DNA of 64,000 nt from Amyloporia xantha. Lineage: Eukaryota > Basidiomycota > Agaricomycetes > Polyporales > Adustoporiaceae. The stretch spans positions 310,001 to 374,000 of the forward strand of contig JAYKKR010000002.1 in NCBI GenBank assembly GCA_036971615.1, read 5' to 3'. Position numbers and translations under genes: made by a program. The notes under the pieces are model-generated. The model saw only the letters and a list, made by a program, of their open reading frames with translations, searched no databases and had not been told where the DNA came from. Shown here in pieces: positions 44,329-58,610 of this stretch (the stretch's first letter is position 1; each line of letters opens with the position of its first letter).

Positions 44329-47300
44329 ATGGCCCGTACCACCTCACGCCGGAGTTCAGAATCTCAGGAAGAGGGTTCAGAAAGGGAGGGCTCCATCGTT
44401 AGTGAGAGTGGTCCTCCGGCTCCAGTGCGTACCCTCTCATTGTACTTGATGACGATTACTAATGAATTTACATAGGTTAGAAGTCGAAAGCAGCTATTTA
44501 CTGTTGAGGGAAGACCCGCATGGTTTCACTTATATACCGCTGGGTATGGCGCCCTTACTCCAGACCAGGTTGATATATTATCGGCTAAAGTGCAGGTGAG
44601 CATCTCATTCTTTGGTGGCTACTATATGCACACAGGGACATCAGCAAAATTCAATATGTTTCTTTCTCACTTTTTCTCCTTGTGTGGCCTTGGGGTCTCG
44701 TATAAGGCGCTCAGTGCCCTTGAGCGTGTCTTGTCAGGACCCTGGCTAACATCCCAAGAGCCTCGATCCCAAACGTGCACTCGTTTGGGCCTCGCCTGGC
44801 ACCCAATTTGGACTTTGTGCATGTGATCTCTCGCCAAATAGCCCAATTTCGACCCCAAAAGCTCGTAAAATCGCTAAAATCTCTCAGAAGTGGCGGACAT
44901 GCTCGTTTGATTGCTTGGAGCTATACGCAAGCTATCTGGGGCGAAGAGGTGTTGCCCGTCGGTTCGACCGACCGGCCACTCTCCGTACTAGGATTGGTGT
45001 CACATTCTACATTCCGGCCTTGTAGGGTCGAACCAGCGGGCTAAGGTGTTTATTTTGGGCCGTTACCGTACCAAACGTTTTGGCTTGGCCGCTCTCAATT
45101 TCGGTCCTTTGTATCGAACCTCTTCGATTTTTGGGCCCATTTTCGGACCTACAGAGATCGAGGCTCTTGGAGGGTTGGCCAGAGTCCTATTTTGCCTCAA
45201 TGGGATCGACACCTTTTGGACGCCTTCGCTTCCTCGTTTAAATCAAAAAATATGTGACAGCCAATATGTTTCCTCTGCTCGGGTCTCATCACATCTGGGT
45301 GGTAGTGCGTGCAGATGTTCAATGGCTACTGCCCACTGAATGTCCCAAGAATTTCATGCAGAGAAGGAAAATAGTAAAACATGTTGATTTTGCTGATGAA
45401 TCTGCTCTATCTGCTTAGGCTCATGGTGGAGCGATCATTGGCACCGAAGAAGATGCCGATACTATCATCGTACAATACGCCGGTGTCGACATCCTACGAG
45501 AAAAATACTGGGACTCGCGCACCGTCTATGTTGAAGAGGCCTCCTTCGTGCAGATGTGCATAAATTCAGGCCGATACATGGAGAATTTACACAAACCTAT
45601 ACGTAAAGGGATGGGCGGGCAGATCACTGGCAGCAAGTGAGTCCCGCGTATTGAGCTAGTGCCGTACGACTGACATTGTCCCATTTCAGGCGGGTGGCAT
45701 TCACAGCCGAAGATGATCGGCACTTGTGTGAATACTTAGCGTCTGTCATACCGGACGAGAAGGCAGGCGGTCGCTCAGGTACGCTAATCTACAAACGCCT
45801 GATGCGGTCTGCGGAACACGTACGTGAGTATGCCACGCCACTCATGCTGAGACTTGACATGCTTTAGTTTGAGCACAGGAGATGGGCATTGCGTCACACG
45901 CATTGGTCGTGGCGTGAACGTTACAGGAATAAGCGCGCTGATATGGATCCCATTATTGATCGAATGGTGGAGGAGAATCCTCCCCGGCCAGATGGTAAAG
46001 GGCTCTACGAGCGGAGTCGATTGTTCAATCGGAAGCTCGCCATCGCGGATTTTTCGGACGACGAAGAGGAAGAAGAAGAGGCAGAGGAAGACGAGGATCT
46101 CGAGATCGTCCAGGAGCAACGAAGAACAGCCGTTGCTAATGCTGACCCTAGGAAGCGCCGACATACTGAACTCGCGGATGTAGACGATCAGTACAGACGT
46201 CCGTCCCTCCAGCCTTCGAAGCGAGCAAGGCACACAGACGTGGGTCCTCGCCGCGAACAAATATCACCGATCGAGCAGGGGAGGGCAGCACCGCGCTCTC
46301 GGTCTTTCCCCCATTCTATCCTGATAGACCGACACTCGAGCATCACCCCGGAGCCGTTCGAATTGCCCAGCGATCCTCTCAGGGAAGACGATGATATATA
46401 CGTGTATGAACTCAAGTAAGTGTTTCCTACGAAATTCGTGTCATGGTATATAGTTGCATCGTGTAGCTTGACTTTGCGATTTCCTGCAGGCCGGAACTGT
46501 CAATGGGTGACTTTCGTCCGGGACCCAGGGACGCTGGCCCCTCTGGTACGCAGCGCACGCCGTCGCCGATCGCCTCTCCCCAATTCCACGATAATGAGGC
46601 ATCCCTTGGACATCATGCTCAAGATAAGAGGAAGCAGGCCAGACCACATCCCGCTGTCGTTCGTAAAGGTGCACCTGCTGCTGCAAGGAACAAGTCTGGC
46701 CTTCGACAGATACCGATGAGTTCTCAAGCGACTCTTGTCGCTTCATCGCAGGCCCAGCGCGGACGGGCTGATGCCGAGGACGAGGATGGCATGTACGATC
46801 GTCCGACGCAGGTGGGTCGTCGTGAGCAGTCTCGGCTCCCACCTAGTCAGGCACCTACCCAGCCACATTCGCGCTCTCGACAGCTAGCCTCGAGCGGTGC
46901 GTCACGACCCGTTTCCAACAACTTGGCTCTGCAGAGAACCGCCGACAACGTTAATGCAGAGTCTCTGGCTCCAATCGTGCCACTTGCGCAGGTAGCTAAG
47001 ACAGCAGCGCGGAAGAAGAGGATCATGGTTGTGGAGATGCCTCCGTTGGCGGGTCTGTTCCCCAAGGTTCGAAATCGTGCACCACCAACGGGGGATGCAG
47101 CACAAACCTCACTGGCCCCGCAAAAAGCGGCAGCTAGTCCTGTGCAAGGACCCCGATCCCACCGTGAAGAGGAAAGGGAGAACAAAGATGAAGGGCAAGA
47201 GCAAGGACCCAGCAATCAGCCAGAAATTGAAGTAATCGATGTCGTACCTCAGGTGCAAGGTGGCGAGACCTACGAACAGGACGAGGTGGAGAATCTGCTC

Positions 47301-47903
47301 ATGATCAGCAAGGGCTCTACTCGGCGTAGCAGCATGGCGAGCGCTGCACCAGAGAAATTGGATCGGTCCTCTCCTCATCCTTTCGAGCTCGAAAGCGATG
47401 AGCTTGATAGCGACGATCAGCGCACACGCGATAGTCTACTGCCTGGCTCACGGCGTGCCTCAGGTAACGGAAGACCCACAGGCAACCTCAGCATGAGATC
47501 CAAGCTATCCATAGCCGATGCCATCTCTATTCACAGCGACGACTCGGACGATGATGTACCCTCGTCAAACCTCCGTCCACCGTCTCGCAGGGATGTTGCT
47601 GTCCGGACCCCCGGCCCTGGGAACCGCTCGCAGACAGCGTCGTCCCGCAAGCCCCGCGTCTCCGGTACACCAGGCTCGCAGCTCGCACAGCTCAGCCGCC
47701 GGGCCACAAAGGGCTCGATGACGTCGGACACAGATTCGGTACCGATGCCGGGCACGCGTGCGAGGGAGGAGAAGGCGCGCAAGGAGGAAGAGCTGAAGAG
47801 GACACCGTACACACCTCCGAGCGGGACGAGGGCAGCGGACACTGTTGCGACGTTGGGACTGCGAAATCGGCAGGTTCTGCGGACGGATCGCTATAAGGGG
47901 TGA
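44329..47903 (+). CDS. rap1: Rap1-type protein with BRCT and Rap1-Myb domains
   Basis: Candidate telomere-binding Rap1 orthologue. Six exons (44329-44424, 44476-44595, 45419-45636, 45690-45819, 45868-46415 and 46490-47903) join in frame to 841 residues. BRCT-like domain at about residues 37-135: KQLFTVEGRPAWFHLYTAGY, then after the intron AHGGAIIGTEEDADTIIV and EKYWDSRTVYVEEASFVQMC. The Rap1-Myb repeat follows at about 146-215: RVAFTAEDDRHLCEYLASVI, GTLIYKRLMRSAEH, RHTHWSWRERYRNKRADMD. Then an acidic run (DDEEEEEEAEEDEDLE), basic patches and a long Ser/Pro-rich disordered region. No clear Rap1 C-terminal (RCT) domain is visible. BRCT-then-Myb is the order of yeast and animal Rap1. Intron 2 is 823 bp, far longer than the others. 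Head-to-head with shugoshin. Confidence 0.85.
44662..45261. mobile_element. Candidate 600-bp insertion inside intron 2 of the BRCT-Myb gene
   Basis: The segment is flanked by a 10-bp direct repeat, CAATATGTTT, at 44652-44661 and 45262-45271. The repeat resembles a target duplication. The rest of the intron would be about 213 bp. The segment has ordinary GC content, no long coding frame and a short A-rich stretch near its right end (AATCAAAAAATATG), which would fit a SINE-like or other non-autonomous element. The repeat could be chance. No terminal inverted repeats were seen. Confidence 0.4.
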
Positions 47904-48536
47904 TATGCCTAGTCTCCTGTGAGCAGAGTAGATACTTCCTTCAACCTTCGCAGGCTCAGGATATCCGTATCTGAACTGATATGCCGTGTTTGGGACTATG
48001 ACCCATCACATGTTCTTGTTCGCTTATGGCGTGGTTTGTTCTGGCACTCATTCTCTTTGTCGTTAGTATATATATTAGTTTCAGTAATGCGCATCCTTCT
48101 TTACGTTTCATAGATGCGATTGTGACCGTAGGCCGCGAAAGATTAGGCAACTCGTTGAACGCCACAGCCGTGTACATTTCTTGACGACCTCATCAGCGGT
48201 GGATCTGCCCATTGCTTCCATATCATTCACCTTTCCGGTTACCCAAACCTCTGACGTACCGTGTCAGATGAGCCTGAAGATGTCTTCAATGGGATACAGA
48301 CTGACATATACCGTTGGTACTTATGATCACCTACTTTGCACTGCCGGGGGAGATTGTTTCGGCACCGCGGCCGACCATAGCGCCGCTCGGTAAGTCAACA
48401 CAAGAGGACGGCATCGCCTGGCATCGCTTCCATTTTGTGACTATATAAGACATTTACTCGAGGCCCTGCTCGGGGAATGATACCCACCCTGTATAAGTAA
48501 CGACTCTAGATCTGGTTGACGAACAATCTGAACTTT
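47904..48536. other. Intergenic between tandem plus-strand genes
   Basis: 3' flank of the BRCT-Myb gene and promoter of the DHA2 transporter. TATATAA at 48443-48449 lies about 88 nt upstream of the transporter ATG and is a plausible TATA box. Confidence 0.45.
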
Positions 48537-51505
48537 ATGTCCTACACGAACTCAACCGCCGCTGAGCGCGAACCTCTCATCCAATCTGTAGCTGCGCAAC
48601 CTGGGGCGGCGGCTGGAGCTGTTGATCCTACCCCAGATACGACAAGGCTAACCAAAGTTGGGCCCCTGGAGATATCACGCTCGACTCGGTATGGAATTCT
48701 GGCGGGAATTTGGGCGGGGACGTTTCTTTCTGTGTGTATATTTTCCTAGCTCTGTGTTTGTGGCGATTCTCATTGCTATATATTATTTTGCAATGTAACA
48801 AGTCTTTGAACAGTACGTGATTCATGCACGAATGACGGAAGGTGCTGATCTTGACATCCTGGATATAGCGACGTTGGTGGCTACATGTGAGATCGGATGC
48901 CAGTGACAGATATATGCGAGCTTGCCATATTGAATTGGAATTATCAGTACTCCCCTCCATCTCGTCCGACTTCAACAAGTCCCACCAGGCACACTGGCTT
49001 GGCACAGCATACCTCCTCGCGACATGCACGTTCACGCCATTATATGGCCGCTTGTGCAATGTGATGGGCCGTAGGGGCGCAAATCAAACTGCCGTCTTCT
49101 TTGCCGCTTTGGGCACAGCAGCATGCGGACTGTCAGGTAACATGGAGACTCTGATAGCTGCGCGATTCGTAAGAGCGACTTTACTGTGCGTCACTTATGT
49201 AGCTGATGCCAGCACATCTTGCAGCTCGGAGGCTTGGGTGGAGGAGGAATATTTACGACTGCGACGTGAGTGCTCAGGCAGGGCAATCCAATGAACCCTA
49301 GGTTAATGGACATGCATATGGCAGGATTATCACGAGCGACATGTATAGCTTAAGGGTTAGTCTCAGAGGTGCATACGTGCGTGTGTATCCGTGCTGATGG
49401 CATGCATTCGTTCTAGTCTCGGGGCCTCACGCAGGGAATATCGTCTGTATTTAATAGTGTACGTCTAGAGGCACACTCTTGCGTCACATGTACGATGTTT
49501 ATTCCGCGGTTATCCAGCTCGGAATGGGTCTTGGAGGGCCCCTCGGTGGTTTCATCAGTGACCGGTGCGTGTTTAATTCCGTGCGTAGTCGATTGTCACG
49601 ACAGCTAACGCTTGCTTCACAGGTTCGGCTGGAGATGGGCCTTCCTCATTCAACTGCCGATCTTCCTTATATCATTCGTCTTGACCTCGATCAACCTTCG
49701 ATACGTCACGCCCGTGGGTCTTGTGTGTTTCTCTCCGTGCGCGTGCTGATTGTAATGCAATGTCGTAGGGCAAGGGCAAGAGCACGCGAGAGGTTCTGAA
49801 GCGCATTGATTACGGCGGTAGCTTCACTCTGCTCGGAGCGGTGTGTGACTCAGTTAGCATGGCCATCACTCTGTCTAACAATAATACAGGTCCTCTCTGT
49901 CCTTATCTTCCTGAGCAACCGCTACAGCGAGGAACACCCCGTAAGATAGCATTAGCCCGCTATTCCATCCATCTGAACCTTAGCCTTCCTCCAGTGGTCT
50001 TCTCCCTCTGTCTACGTTCCGGTCATTCTCGCCGTTGTCTTCGCCATCGCGTTCGTCGTCTTCGAGCTCTACATCGCCCCCGAGCCTGTGCTCGCTCCCT
50101 TCCTCCTCAAAGAGCGCATCCCCGTGCTCGTGGGCATCAGCAACTTCCTCGTCGCGACGTGTAACTTCACGGTCATGTACAACTTCCCGACGTGGTTCCA
50201 GACGGTGCTGCTTACGAGCGCGAGCGAGGCTGGTGCGCTGCTCTCCTTTCCGTTGTACGAGAACAGCACATGACGTCGTGATGGATAGGTGCCCACTTGA
50301 TACCCAACGGCGTCTCAATCTCGCTTGGATCACTGTTCGCTGGGTAAGGCCCTCCAACGAGTAATATACATTTTCTCGCTCAATCAGTCTTTTCCCAGAT
50401 GGGTCATGCACCGCACGGGAAGATACAAACGCCTCAGCATGATATTCGGGTTATTCCCCTTCGTGGCAACCATCCTCCTTAGCATGATGCGTGAGGATTC
50501 GTCCGAGGTCCAACTGTGGCTGAGTATCGTATGTGTTCGAGCTGTGGTGATGCAGTGCATATACTAATACCGCTTATGCAGATTCCTCTGGGCTTTGGCA
50601 ATGCCGTCGTTTTACAGACGATGCTGAGTGAGTGGTCCTATCTTCCTGTCACTCGATCGTATCTGAATCAAAGGCAGTTGCTTTACTGGCTCATCTTCCT
50701 GGTGAGCGTGATTCGCAATCGAATGTGGCACCCGGGCTCATTGCAGTCTCGGATCTACAGAGTCATCCATGGCGGTCGGCACAGGTTTCGGCCAGTTGTT
50801 CCGCGGTATAGGTATGGCTAAAGTACTCTATCCTGATGATGACGCGCATTGAGTCCCCACTTCAGGCCAAGTAGGCGGAGTCGCGATTTCAGCGGCCCTA
50901 TTCCAGTCCGTTCTCAACGTCGAATTACATAAGCGAATTGATGTTCCCAATGCTGAGGAGGTAGGAGGGATGTTGGTTTGTCCTTCAGGCTGTATCTGAA
51001 GGCCCTCTGACAGATCATCGCAAACATCCGACACTCTGCAACACTCGTCGCGAGGCTGCCGCCTGATCTGCAGCGTGCAGCGAGAGATTCGTACGCCATC
51101 AGCTTGCGCGCGGTCTTCCTCATGGCCGCGGGCTCCACGTTCCTGGCTTACCTTGCCCGTCTGCCCGTATGTCTTCCGTCTCTTAATTCTTTCAGTGATT
51201 AATTCACTATGAGTCCTCAGATTCCCGACAAGCCTCTTGACGGTGGCCACACCCCAAGACGCTCGGTAAGCGCAGCCAATGTCGCGCGTCCCAGTGCAGG
51301 GAGTTCGGACGCGCCCGAGAGTCCGTTCGACAGCGAAGACGAAGCCGATGCACGCGATGACGAAGATAACGACGATATTGCACCAATAAAGACCGTAGGG
51401 CCACGTGCTATTGGCAGGCGATTGTCGACGTACGAGTCCTCGGAGAGCGGGATGGATCTGGAGAGCGAGACTATCGGAGGTTCTGCTAGACAGAGCGGTC
51501 GATGA
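48537..51505 (+). CDS. MFS transporter, DHA2 type (Vba/Fnx1-like)
   Basis: Fourteen-TM-type major facilitator, probably vacuolar or plasma membrane, related to basic amino acid or drug transporters (Vba, Fnx1). Start ATG 48537 (MSYTNSTAAEREPLIQS). Blocks in order: SLNTTLVATLLPSISSDFN, HWLGTAYLLATCTFTPLYGR with CNVMGRRGANQ (MFS motif A), NMETLIAARFLGGLGGGGIF, DMYSLRSRGLTQGISSVFN, LGMGLGGPLGGFISD (antiporter motif), FGWRWAFLIQLPIFLISFVL, LAPFLLKERIPVLVGISNFL, WFQTVLLTSASEAG, AHLIPNGVSISLGSLFAG, IPLGFGNAVVLQTML and AVGTGFGQLFRGIGQVGGVA. A long acidic cytosolic tail (DSEDEADARDDEDNDD) follows, stop at 51503-51505. More than a dozen exons with short introns, some very small ones (around 48810-48930) inferred from frame. 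No disabling change seen. Confidence 0.9.
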
Positions 51506-51766
51506 AGTCCATTCTACACTAGAATGATGTTGGTGGGGCAAATAAAAAGATTGAACTCTCCCGAGTTTCTTATACCAGTTAGTTATATATCAAATTAGTA
51601 GCCAAAAGCCCCTCGAGGGTATGTTCGTGCACTGTTACCATGTACATTACAATATATCCCGTTGACCTCAGGACAGCCCCCTGACCAAAGTGAATTGCGA
51701 CGACGTGAATCTCTTAAGTAGCTTTCATTTCAAAGATACGCCTGGTTCAGAATATTAATGGCTGTG
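51506..51766. other. Convergent 3' region
   Basis: 260 bp between the transporter stop (plus) and the cyclase stop (minus). No feature recognised. Confidence 0.4.
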
Positions 51767-53455
51767 TCAATGAAGGTGTAATTTGTGGCTCACAGCAGCA
51801 TTGGGCGGGCTCGCGACACCACCAAGTCTAGACAAAATGTGTCAGATGATGAGATGAAAGAAGAGTTCACGCTTACACGTTCAACGGCCAGGAAGTGAAG
51901 AAGAAAGTGTACCTGCCAGTCTCTGCGCATACCTTCGACAGAGCTTCAAGGTCAAAGAATTCACCTGTCAATCCCCAGATGAGTGCAGGGAATACTCTGA
52001 TAACAGCGGAACGAACGAACCGATGGGCATTCCCCACAGGCTACATGTTGCATTAGAGCCATACTATGATGACTGTAATTTCCGTACTCACCCAAGAAGT
52101 GTCTGATAGAACAAGGGCAGGGTCAACGGAAGGAATACATCGTCTGAGAACAGTACCGCTCGTACCTGATGCATGTGGCTACCTGGTGCTGGTGGCCAGC
52201 TCTGTGAAAATAACGTGGATTAGAGTTTCATTTCCAACGCAAAGAGTCGAAAATATCACCTCTATTGCAGGCTGGTCTGAGGCTATCGCAGCAAAATGAT
52301 TGTCCCAGAGGAAGCGCTTCATCTCCTCCGATTGTTCTATTCCAGCACTGAGTAAATGTGGTCAGATATGTAATGGAGCGAAAGAGCTGTGTTGTTTACA
52401 GTGTTTCTTGTTTACCACCCAAAGCCTCTCTTTGCTCTTGACTAGCAGCGTAGAATTTCTGGATGAAGCCAATCCTAAGGAGCAGGATATCCCCTTGACG
52501 GAAAGTCACGCCTTGTTGCTTAGCGCAGGCTTCCAAAACATCGGGAGAGATCCCATGCGTCGTCCAGGGATCATACGGTAAAGGATGAGCCTGAAGCCGT
52601 AAAATAGCTAACGAGATCCAAGAGTACGCCTCGTCCACAGATACCGTGTTGGGCCCAGTCTTGAGAAAAGTATTGGTCACTTTTCGACACTCTAGCAGTT
52701 CAACTTACTGTGAATGCCATACTTAATCACGTCAGGATCGACGTCATCAGGGCCGCGCAGAGCTAAGTCGCCCCTCTGGAAGAATTCGGTGCGAGTGCTG
52801 GTATTTTGTTAGATTTCAAAACGTAGACGAGGTCATCGAGTGAAAGGCAAAGCATACTTGTTATAGAACACTCCGTGCTCCGCTATTCCGTAGTGCCTGA
52901 GACCGTCCCATTGAGTCCCAGATTGTGTGTTCTAAATGCATTAACAAATCAGCAGCAGGTTTGCTGCTGACGCCTGTGAAATGACCAACAATGTGGAGAG
53001 CGTCGTCATTGATAGTGGGTGCCTTGGCCCATATCTTCAAGTGTGGAGGCTGACGATTGAAAAGAGGCTGGGCAACATTCATTCAATAGGATGGCGTGCA
53101 TACAACACAGTCAGATATAGGTACCTTATTGGGGAAATTGACGGGCCTTTGTGGTGAGATTTATATACTCGTCAAATTGAGTGCTTGAGGCAGTTTGAGA
53201 CCATACCAGTTCAAGCAAATAGTCTTGCCGAGTCTAAGGGAAGAGAACCGTAATGTAAGCACCGTGTTTCCGCTGTAGACACACAAGAATATAAGCCACG
53301 TACTTAATTTCTTTAGCAGCTTCTTTCACAACGTCTTCAGTTAGTAGGTTGATGGTGCCCAGCTCGTCATCTTTGCCCCAGACATCCCAGGCACAACCAG
53401 CGAAATTATGGAACTTCGGCAGCTCGTCAAAGGACGGTAGCTGCTTGGGGAGCAT
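51767..53455 (-). CDS. Putative cyclase / kynurenine-formamidase-like metal hydrolase
   Basis: Member of the cyclase superfamily (PF04199, related to bacterial kynurenine formamidase KynB), metal-dependent hydrolases; the substrate of the long fungal forms is unknown. Start ATG 53455: MLPKQLPSFDELPKFHNF, AWDVWGKDDELGTINLLT, then LGKTICLNWSINFPNKP across introns. The metal-site region is NTQSGTQWDGLRHYG, the fungal version of HxGTHxD, with YGIAEHGVFYNN. Then GPDDVDPDVIKYGIH, GRGVLLDLVSYF, THGISPDVLEACAKQQGVTF, QGDILLLRIGF and AAIASDQPAIE followed by WPPAPGSHMHQ. The end is FFTSWPLNVLGGVASPPNAA, stop at 51767-51769. The number of small introns is about eleven. Length of about 345 residues is normal for fungal relatives. 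Confidence 0.88.
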
Positions 53456-53791
53456 CTTTGCAGATTAGACAAGGTCAAAGGATCCACGAGCACCACTGCA
53501 ACAATTTCAAGCTCAAATAGTGGTGTTCGGCGGAGCAGCGTCGGAATGATCGCAACCTCATGACGATAAGTCTCCTCGATCCAGGGTTCAGCTGACTTTT
53601 AGCAAGTCACGTTGAATAAGCTAGGGAAACCTTTAGCAGACGAAACGGCACTACAAGTGCCGAAGTCGTTCTATAGGATAAACTCTACAGATACAAGGTT
53701 GGCTATGAGTAATCGTACTTTAGGATCACCAAAAATATACCATAATCGTCTACTTCATCTCAGCACTGGTCCATGTATTGGATAATAGCAG
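53456..53791. other. Short gap between tandem minus-strand genes
   Basis: Promoter of the cyclase and 3' UTR of prp4, 336 bp. Nothing else seen. Confidence 0.35.
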
Positions 53792-56460
<2,669 letters not shown>

Positions 56461-57013
56461 TTTTCATACAAATATTTTGGTTTACGAGGCACCGCACGAT
56501 AAGAAATGGGAGGACAGAACTCGGTGTATGCTCGTCGACGCTGACTGGGACGATGAGCAAGTACAAGGTGTGATTTCAATCTCCGGTCCGCAACTCCTTG
56601 CGGAATGTGGACTTGACACTCCGCTGTGGCTGTACACGGCCACTCAGAGGCCGCTACTTTTGTACAATCAAAATAGAGCACCGAAAATTTGTCGAATTTC
56701 TTATTCCTCTGGTATAAATGCTTACTTTTGCGATAGGATCAGATCTGCCAGAGCGATTGTTCTAACTCTCGAATATGACAGAGTGATACAATGTCGGGTC
56801 TAAATTGGCATGTCATAAACCCTATTGTAGGGTTGGGTTATGACCTGTCCAAAAGTAGTGGTGTCTAAGTGGCCGATACTACACGCACTTTGCTAAGACT
56901 TTCATCCTCTACGCATTGTTCTTGCAATATTGCGCATCCTCATATCGTGAAGCAGACGGTGAACAACGTAAACTCAGGAGGCCTCCTATGATCATTAGTT
57001 TTGCGCACGCACA
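56461..57013. promoter_or_regulatory. Divergent promoter region of prp4 and PP2C genes
   Basis: 553 bp between start codons on opposite strands, so it holds both promoters. Open frames here continue from shadows of prp4 and have no own signal. Confidence 0.35.
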
Positions 57014-58610
57014 ATGTTTCCCAGAGTTTTGAATTTATCTAGTAGACTGCTCGCTCCTAGGCCATTACTGCGCTCGCGCTTTAATGGCTTTCATGCAAGT
57101 GGACTGGTCCTTTTCAGTCTCTGGGGAGCAGTTTGCGTGGCTACTTCCCGGCTCTACTTGGATTCTGAAGAGTCGCCGGAGTGCACAAGAAAATCAGAGA
57201 CTTCGCCGGAGTCCCGCACGTTGCTTGCTCTCGAGCTCGAGAAGTCCTTGAACCGGTTCAAGCTTCCAGGTTCCGTGGACATCGACACGTTATTGCGCAG
57301 CCACGAACAGACATGCACTCCAGGCTCTGAGACTGGAATTTCTCGGTACGATATCGCTCAATTCGCAAGGTACGCATACGTGAGGGTCTGGCGCTGTCCT
57401 GCTTTTACCGAGATCCTTCAGCAATGCACCCATCGAGGACGATCATGCTGAGGCTAATTTGCAGATCCCCTCAGGTCATTGGTCCTTTTTCGCAGTGCTG
57501 GACGGGCACAGCGGTTGGGAGACCAGTGCCTGGCTTCGCGAGAACCTCATCCCTGCCACCAGCGGCGCTCTGGCGGACCTCTTCTCAGAGGTCAGGCCTT
57601 CCGCTTCGTTGTCTGATCAGCCGTTGTTCCCCACATCGGAAGAGATAGAGCAGTCGATCAAAGACACCTTCATGCGCCTTGACGATGACATCGTCCACAG
57701 GGCCGTCGAGAAAGTCTTCTCAGCAGGCTCCCGCACCGCAGCTGTCAATCTGCTAGCTCCTGCATATGCAGGCTCGTGTGCATTGCTCGCTTTCTATGAC
57801 TCCCACAGCCGAATCCTCCGCGTCGCACTAACCGGCGACTCACGTGCGGTGCTCGGTCGACCCGTCAAGGACAAGCACGGCAACACCGTCTACGAAGTAC
57901 ACGCCTTGACTGTGGAGCAGGACGGACACAACCTCGCCGAAGAGTACCGCTTGAATGCCCACCACCCTGGAGAAGCCGTCGTCATCAACGGTCGCGTTCT
58001 CGGCATGGGGCCATCCCGGGCATTCGGCGACGCGATGTACAAATGGAGCAAAGAGGTCCAGTGGAAGTTGAAACAGTCTTACCTGGGAAGAACGCCTCCC
58101 GCAAATATCAAAACGCCGCCATACCTCACTGCCGAGCCGGAAGTGACCTCTATCGAGGTCAGACCAGGCGATTTCTTGATCTTGGCTACGGACGGGCTGT
58201 GGGAGTGTCTCACGAGCGAAGATGCTGTTGGATTAGTTGGTATGTGGTTGAACGCACGGAACGTGGGCTCCGAGCCTACTGCCAGCACTTCTCCGGTGCG
58301 ACCGAGAGATCTACCTATCCAGCAGGACGAGGACGAAGATGACGGAGATGACACGTCTGTGCGATATCGACAATGGCGCGCTGAGAAGCAGTTCGTCAAT
58401 CTCGACAAGAGTGCCGCCACGCATCTGCTGCGCAATGCGCTGGGTGGCGCCGACGAGGATTTAGCGCGGGCTTTACTGAGCTTGAGGGCGCCGCGGGCTA
58501 GAACATTTATGTATGTCTCATTCTTGTTGGTCTTCGTGTCTATACTCATTTTACCCGCGCCTTGAAGAGATGATATTACCGCAACCGTGGTTTTCTTCAC
58601 AGAGCGTTGA
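57014..58610 (+). CDS. PP2C protein phosphatase, mitochondrial pyruvate-dehydrogenase-phosphatase type
   Basis: Metal-dependent Ser/Thr phosphatase, PP2C/PPM family, closest in layout to PDP/Ptc5, which reactivates pyruvate dehydrogenase in mitochondria. Exons 57014-57369, 57422-58510 and 58568-58610 give 495 residues. The N-terminus MFPRVLNLSSRLLAPRPLLR is a likely mitochondrial presequence, followed by a hydrophobic segment (GLVLFSLWGAVCV) that may anchor it in the inner membrane. Phosphatase motifs: IPSGHWSFFAVLDGHSGWET (metal site DGH), YAGSCALLAFYDSHSRILRV, ALTGDSRAVLG, GRVLGMGPSRAFGDAMYKW, FLILATDGLWECLTSEDAV (DG metal ligand) and FIDDITATVVFF (final D). The first intron hides EDDHAEANLQ, which splices to the second exon (metal-ligand ED). 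Confidence 0.9.
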
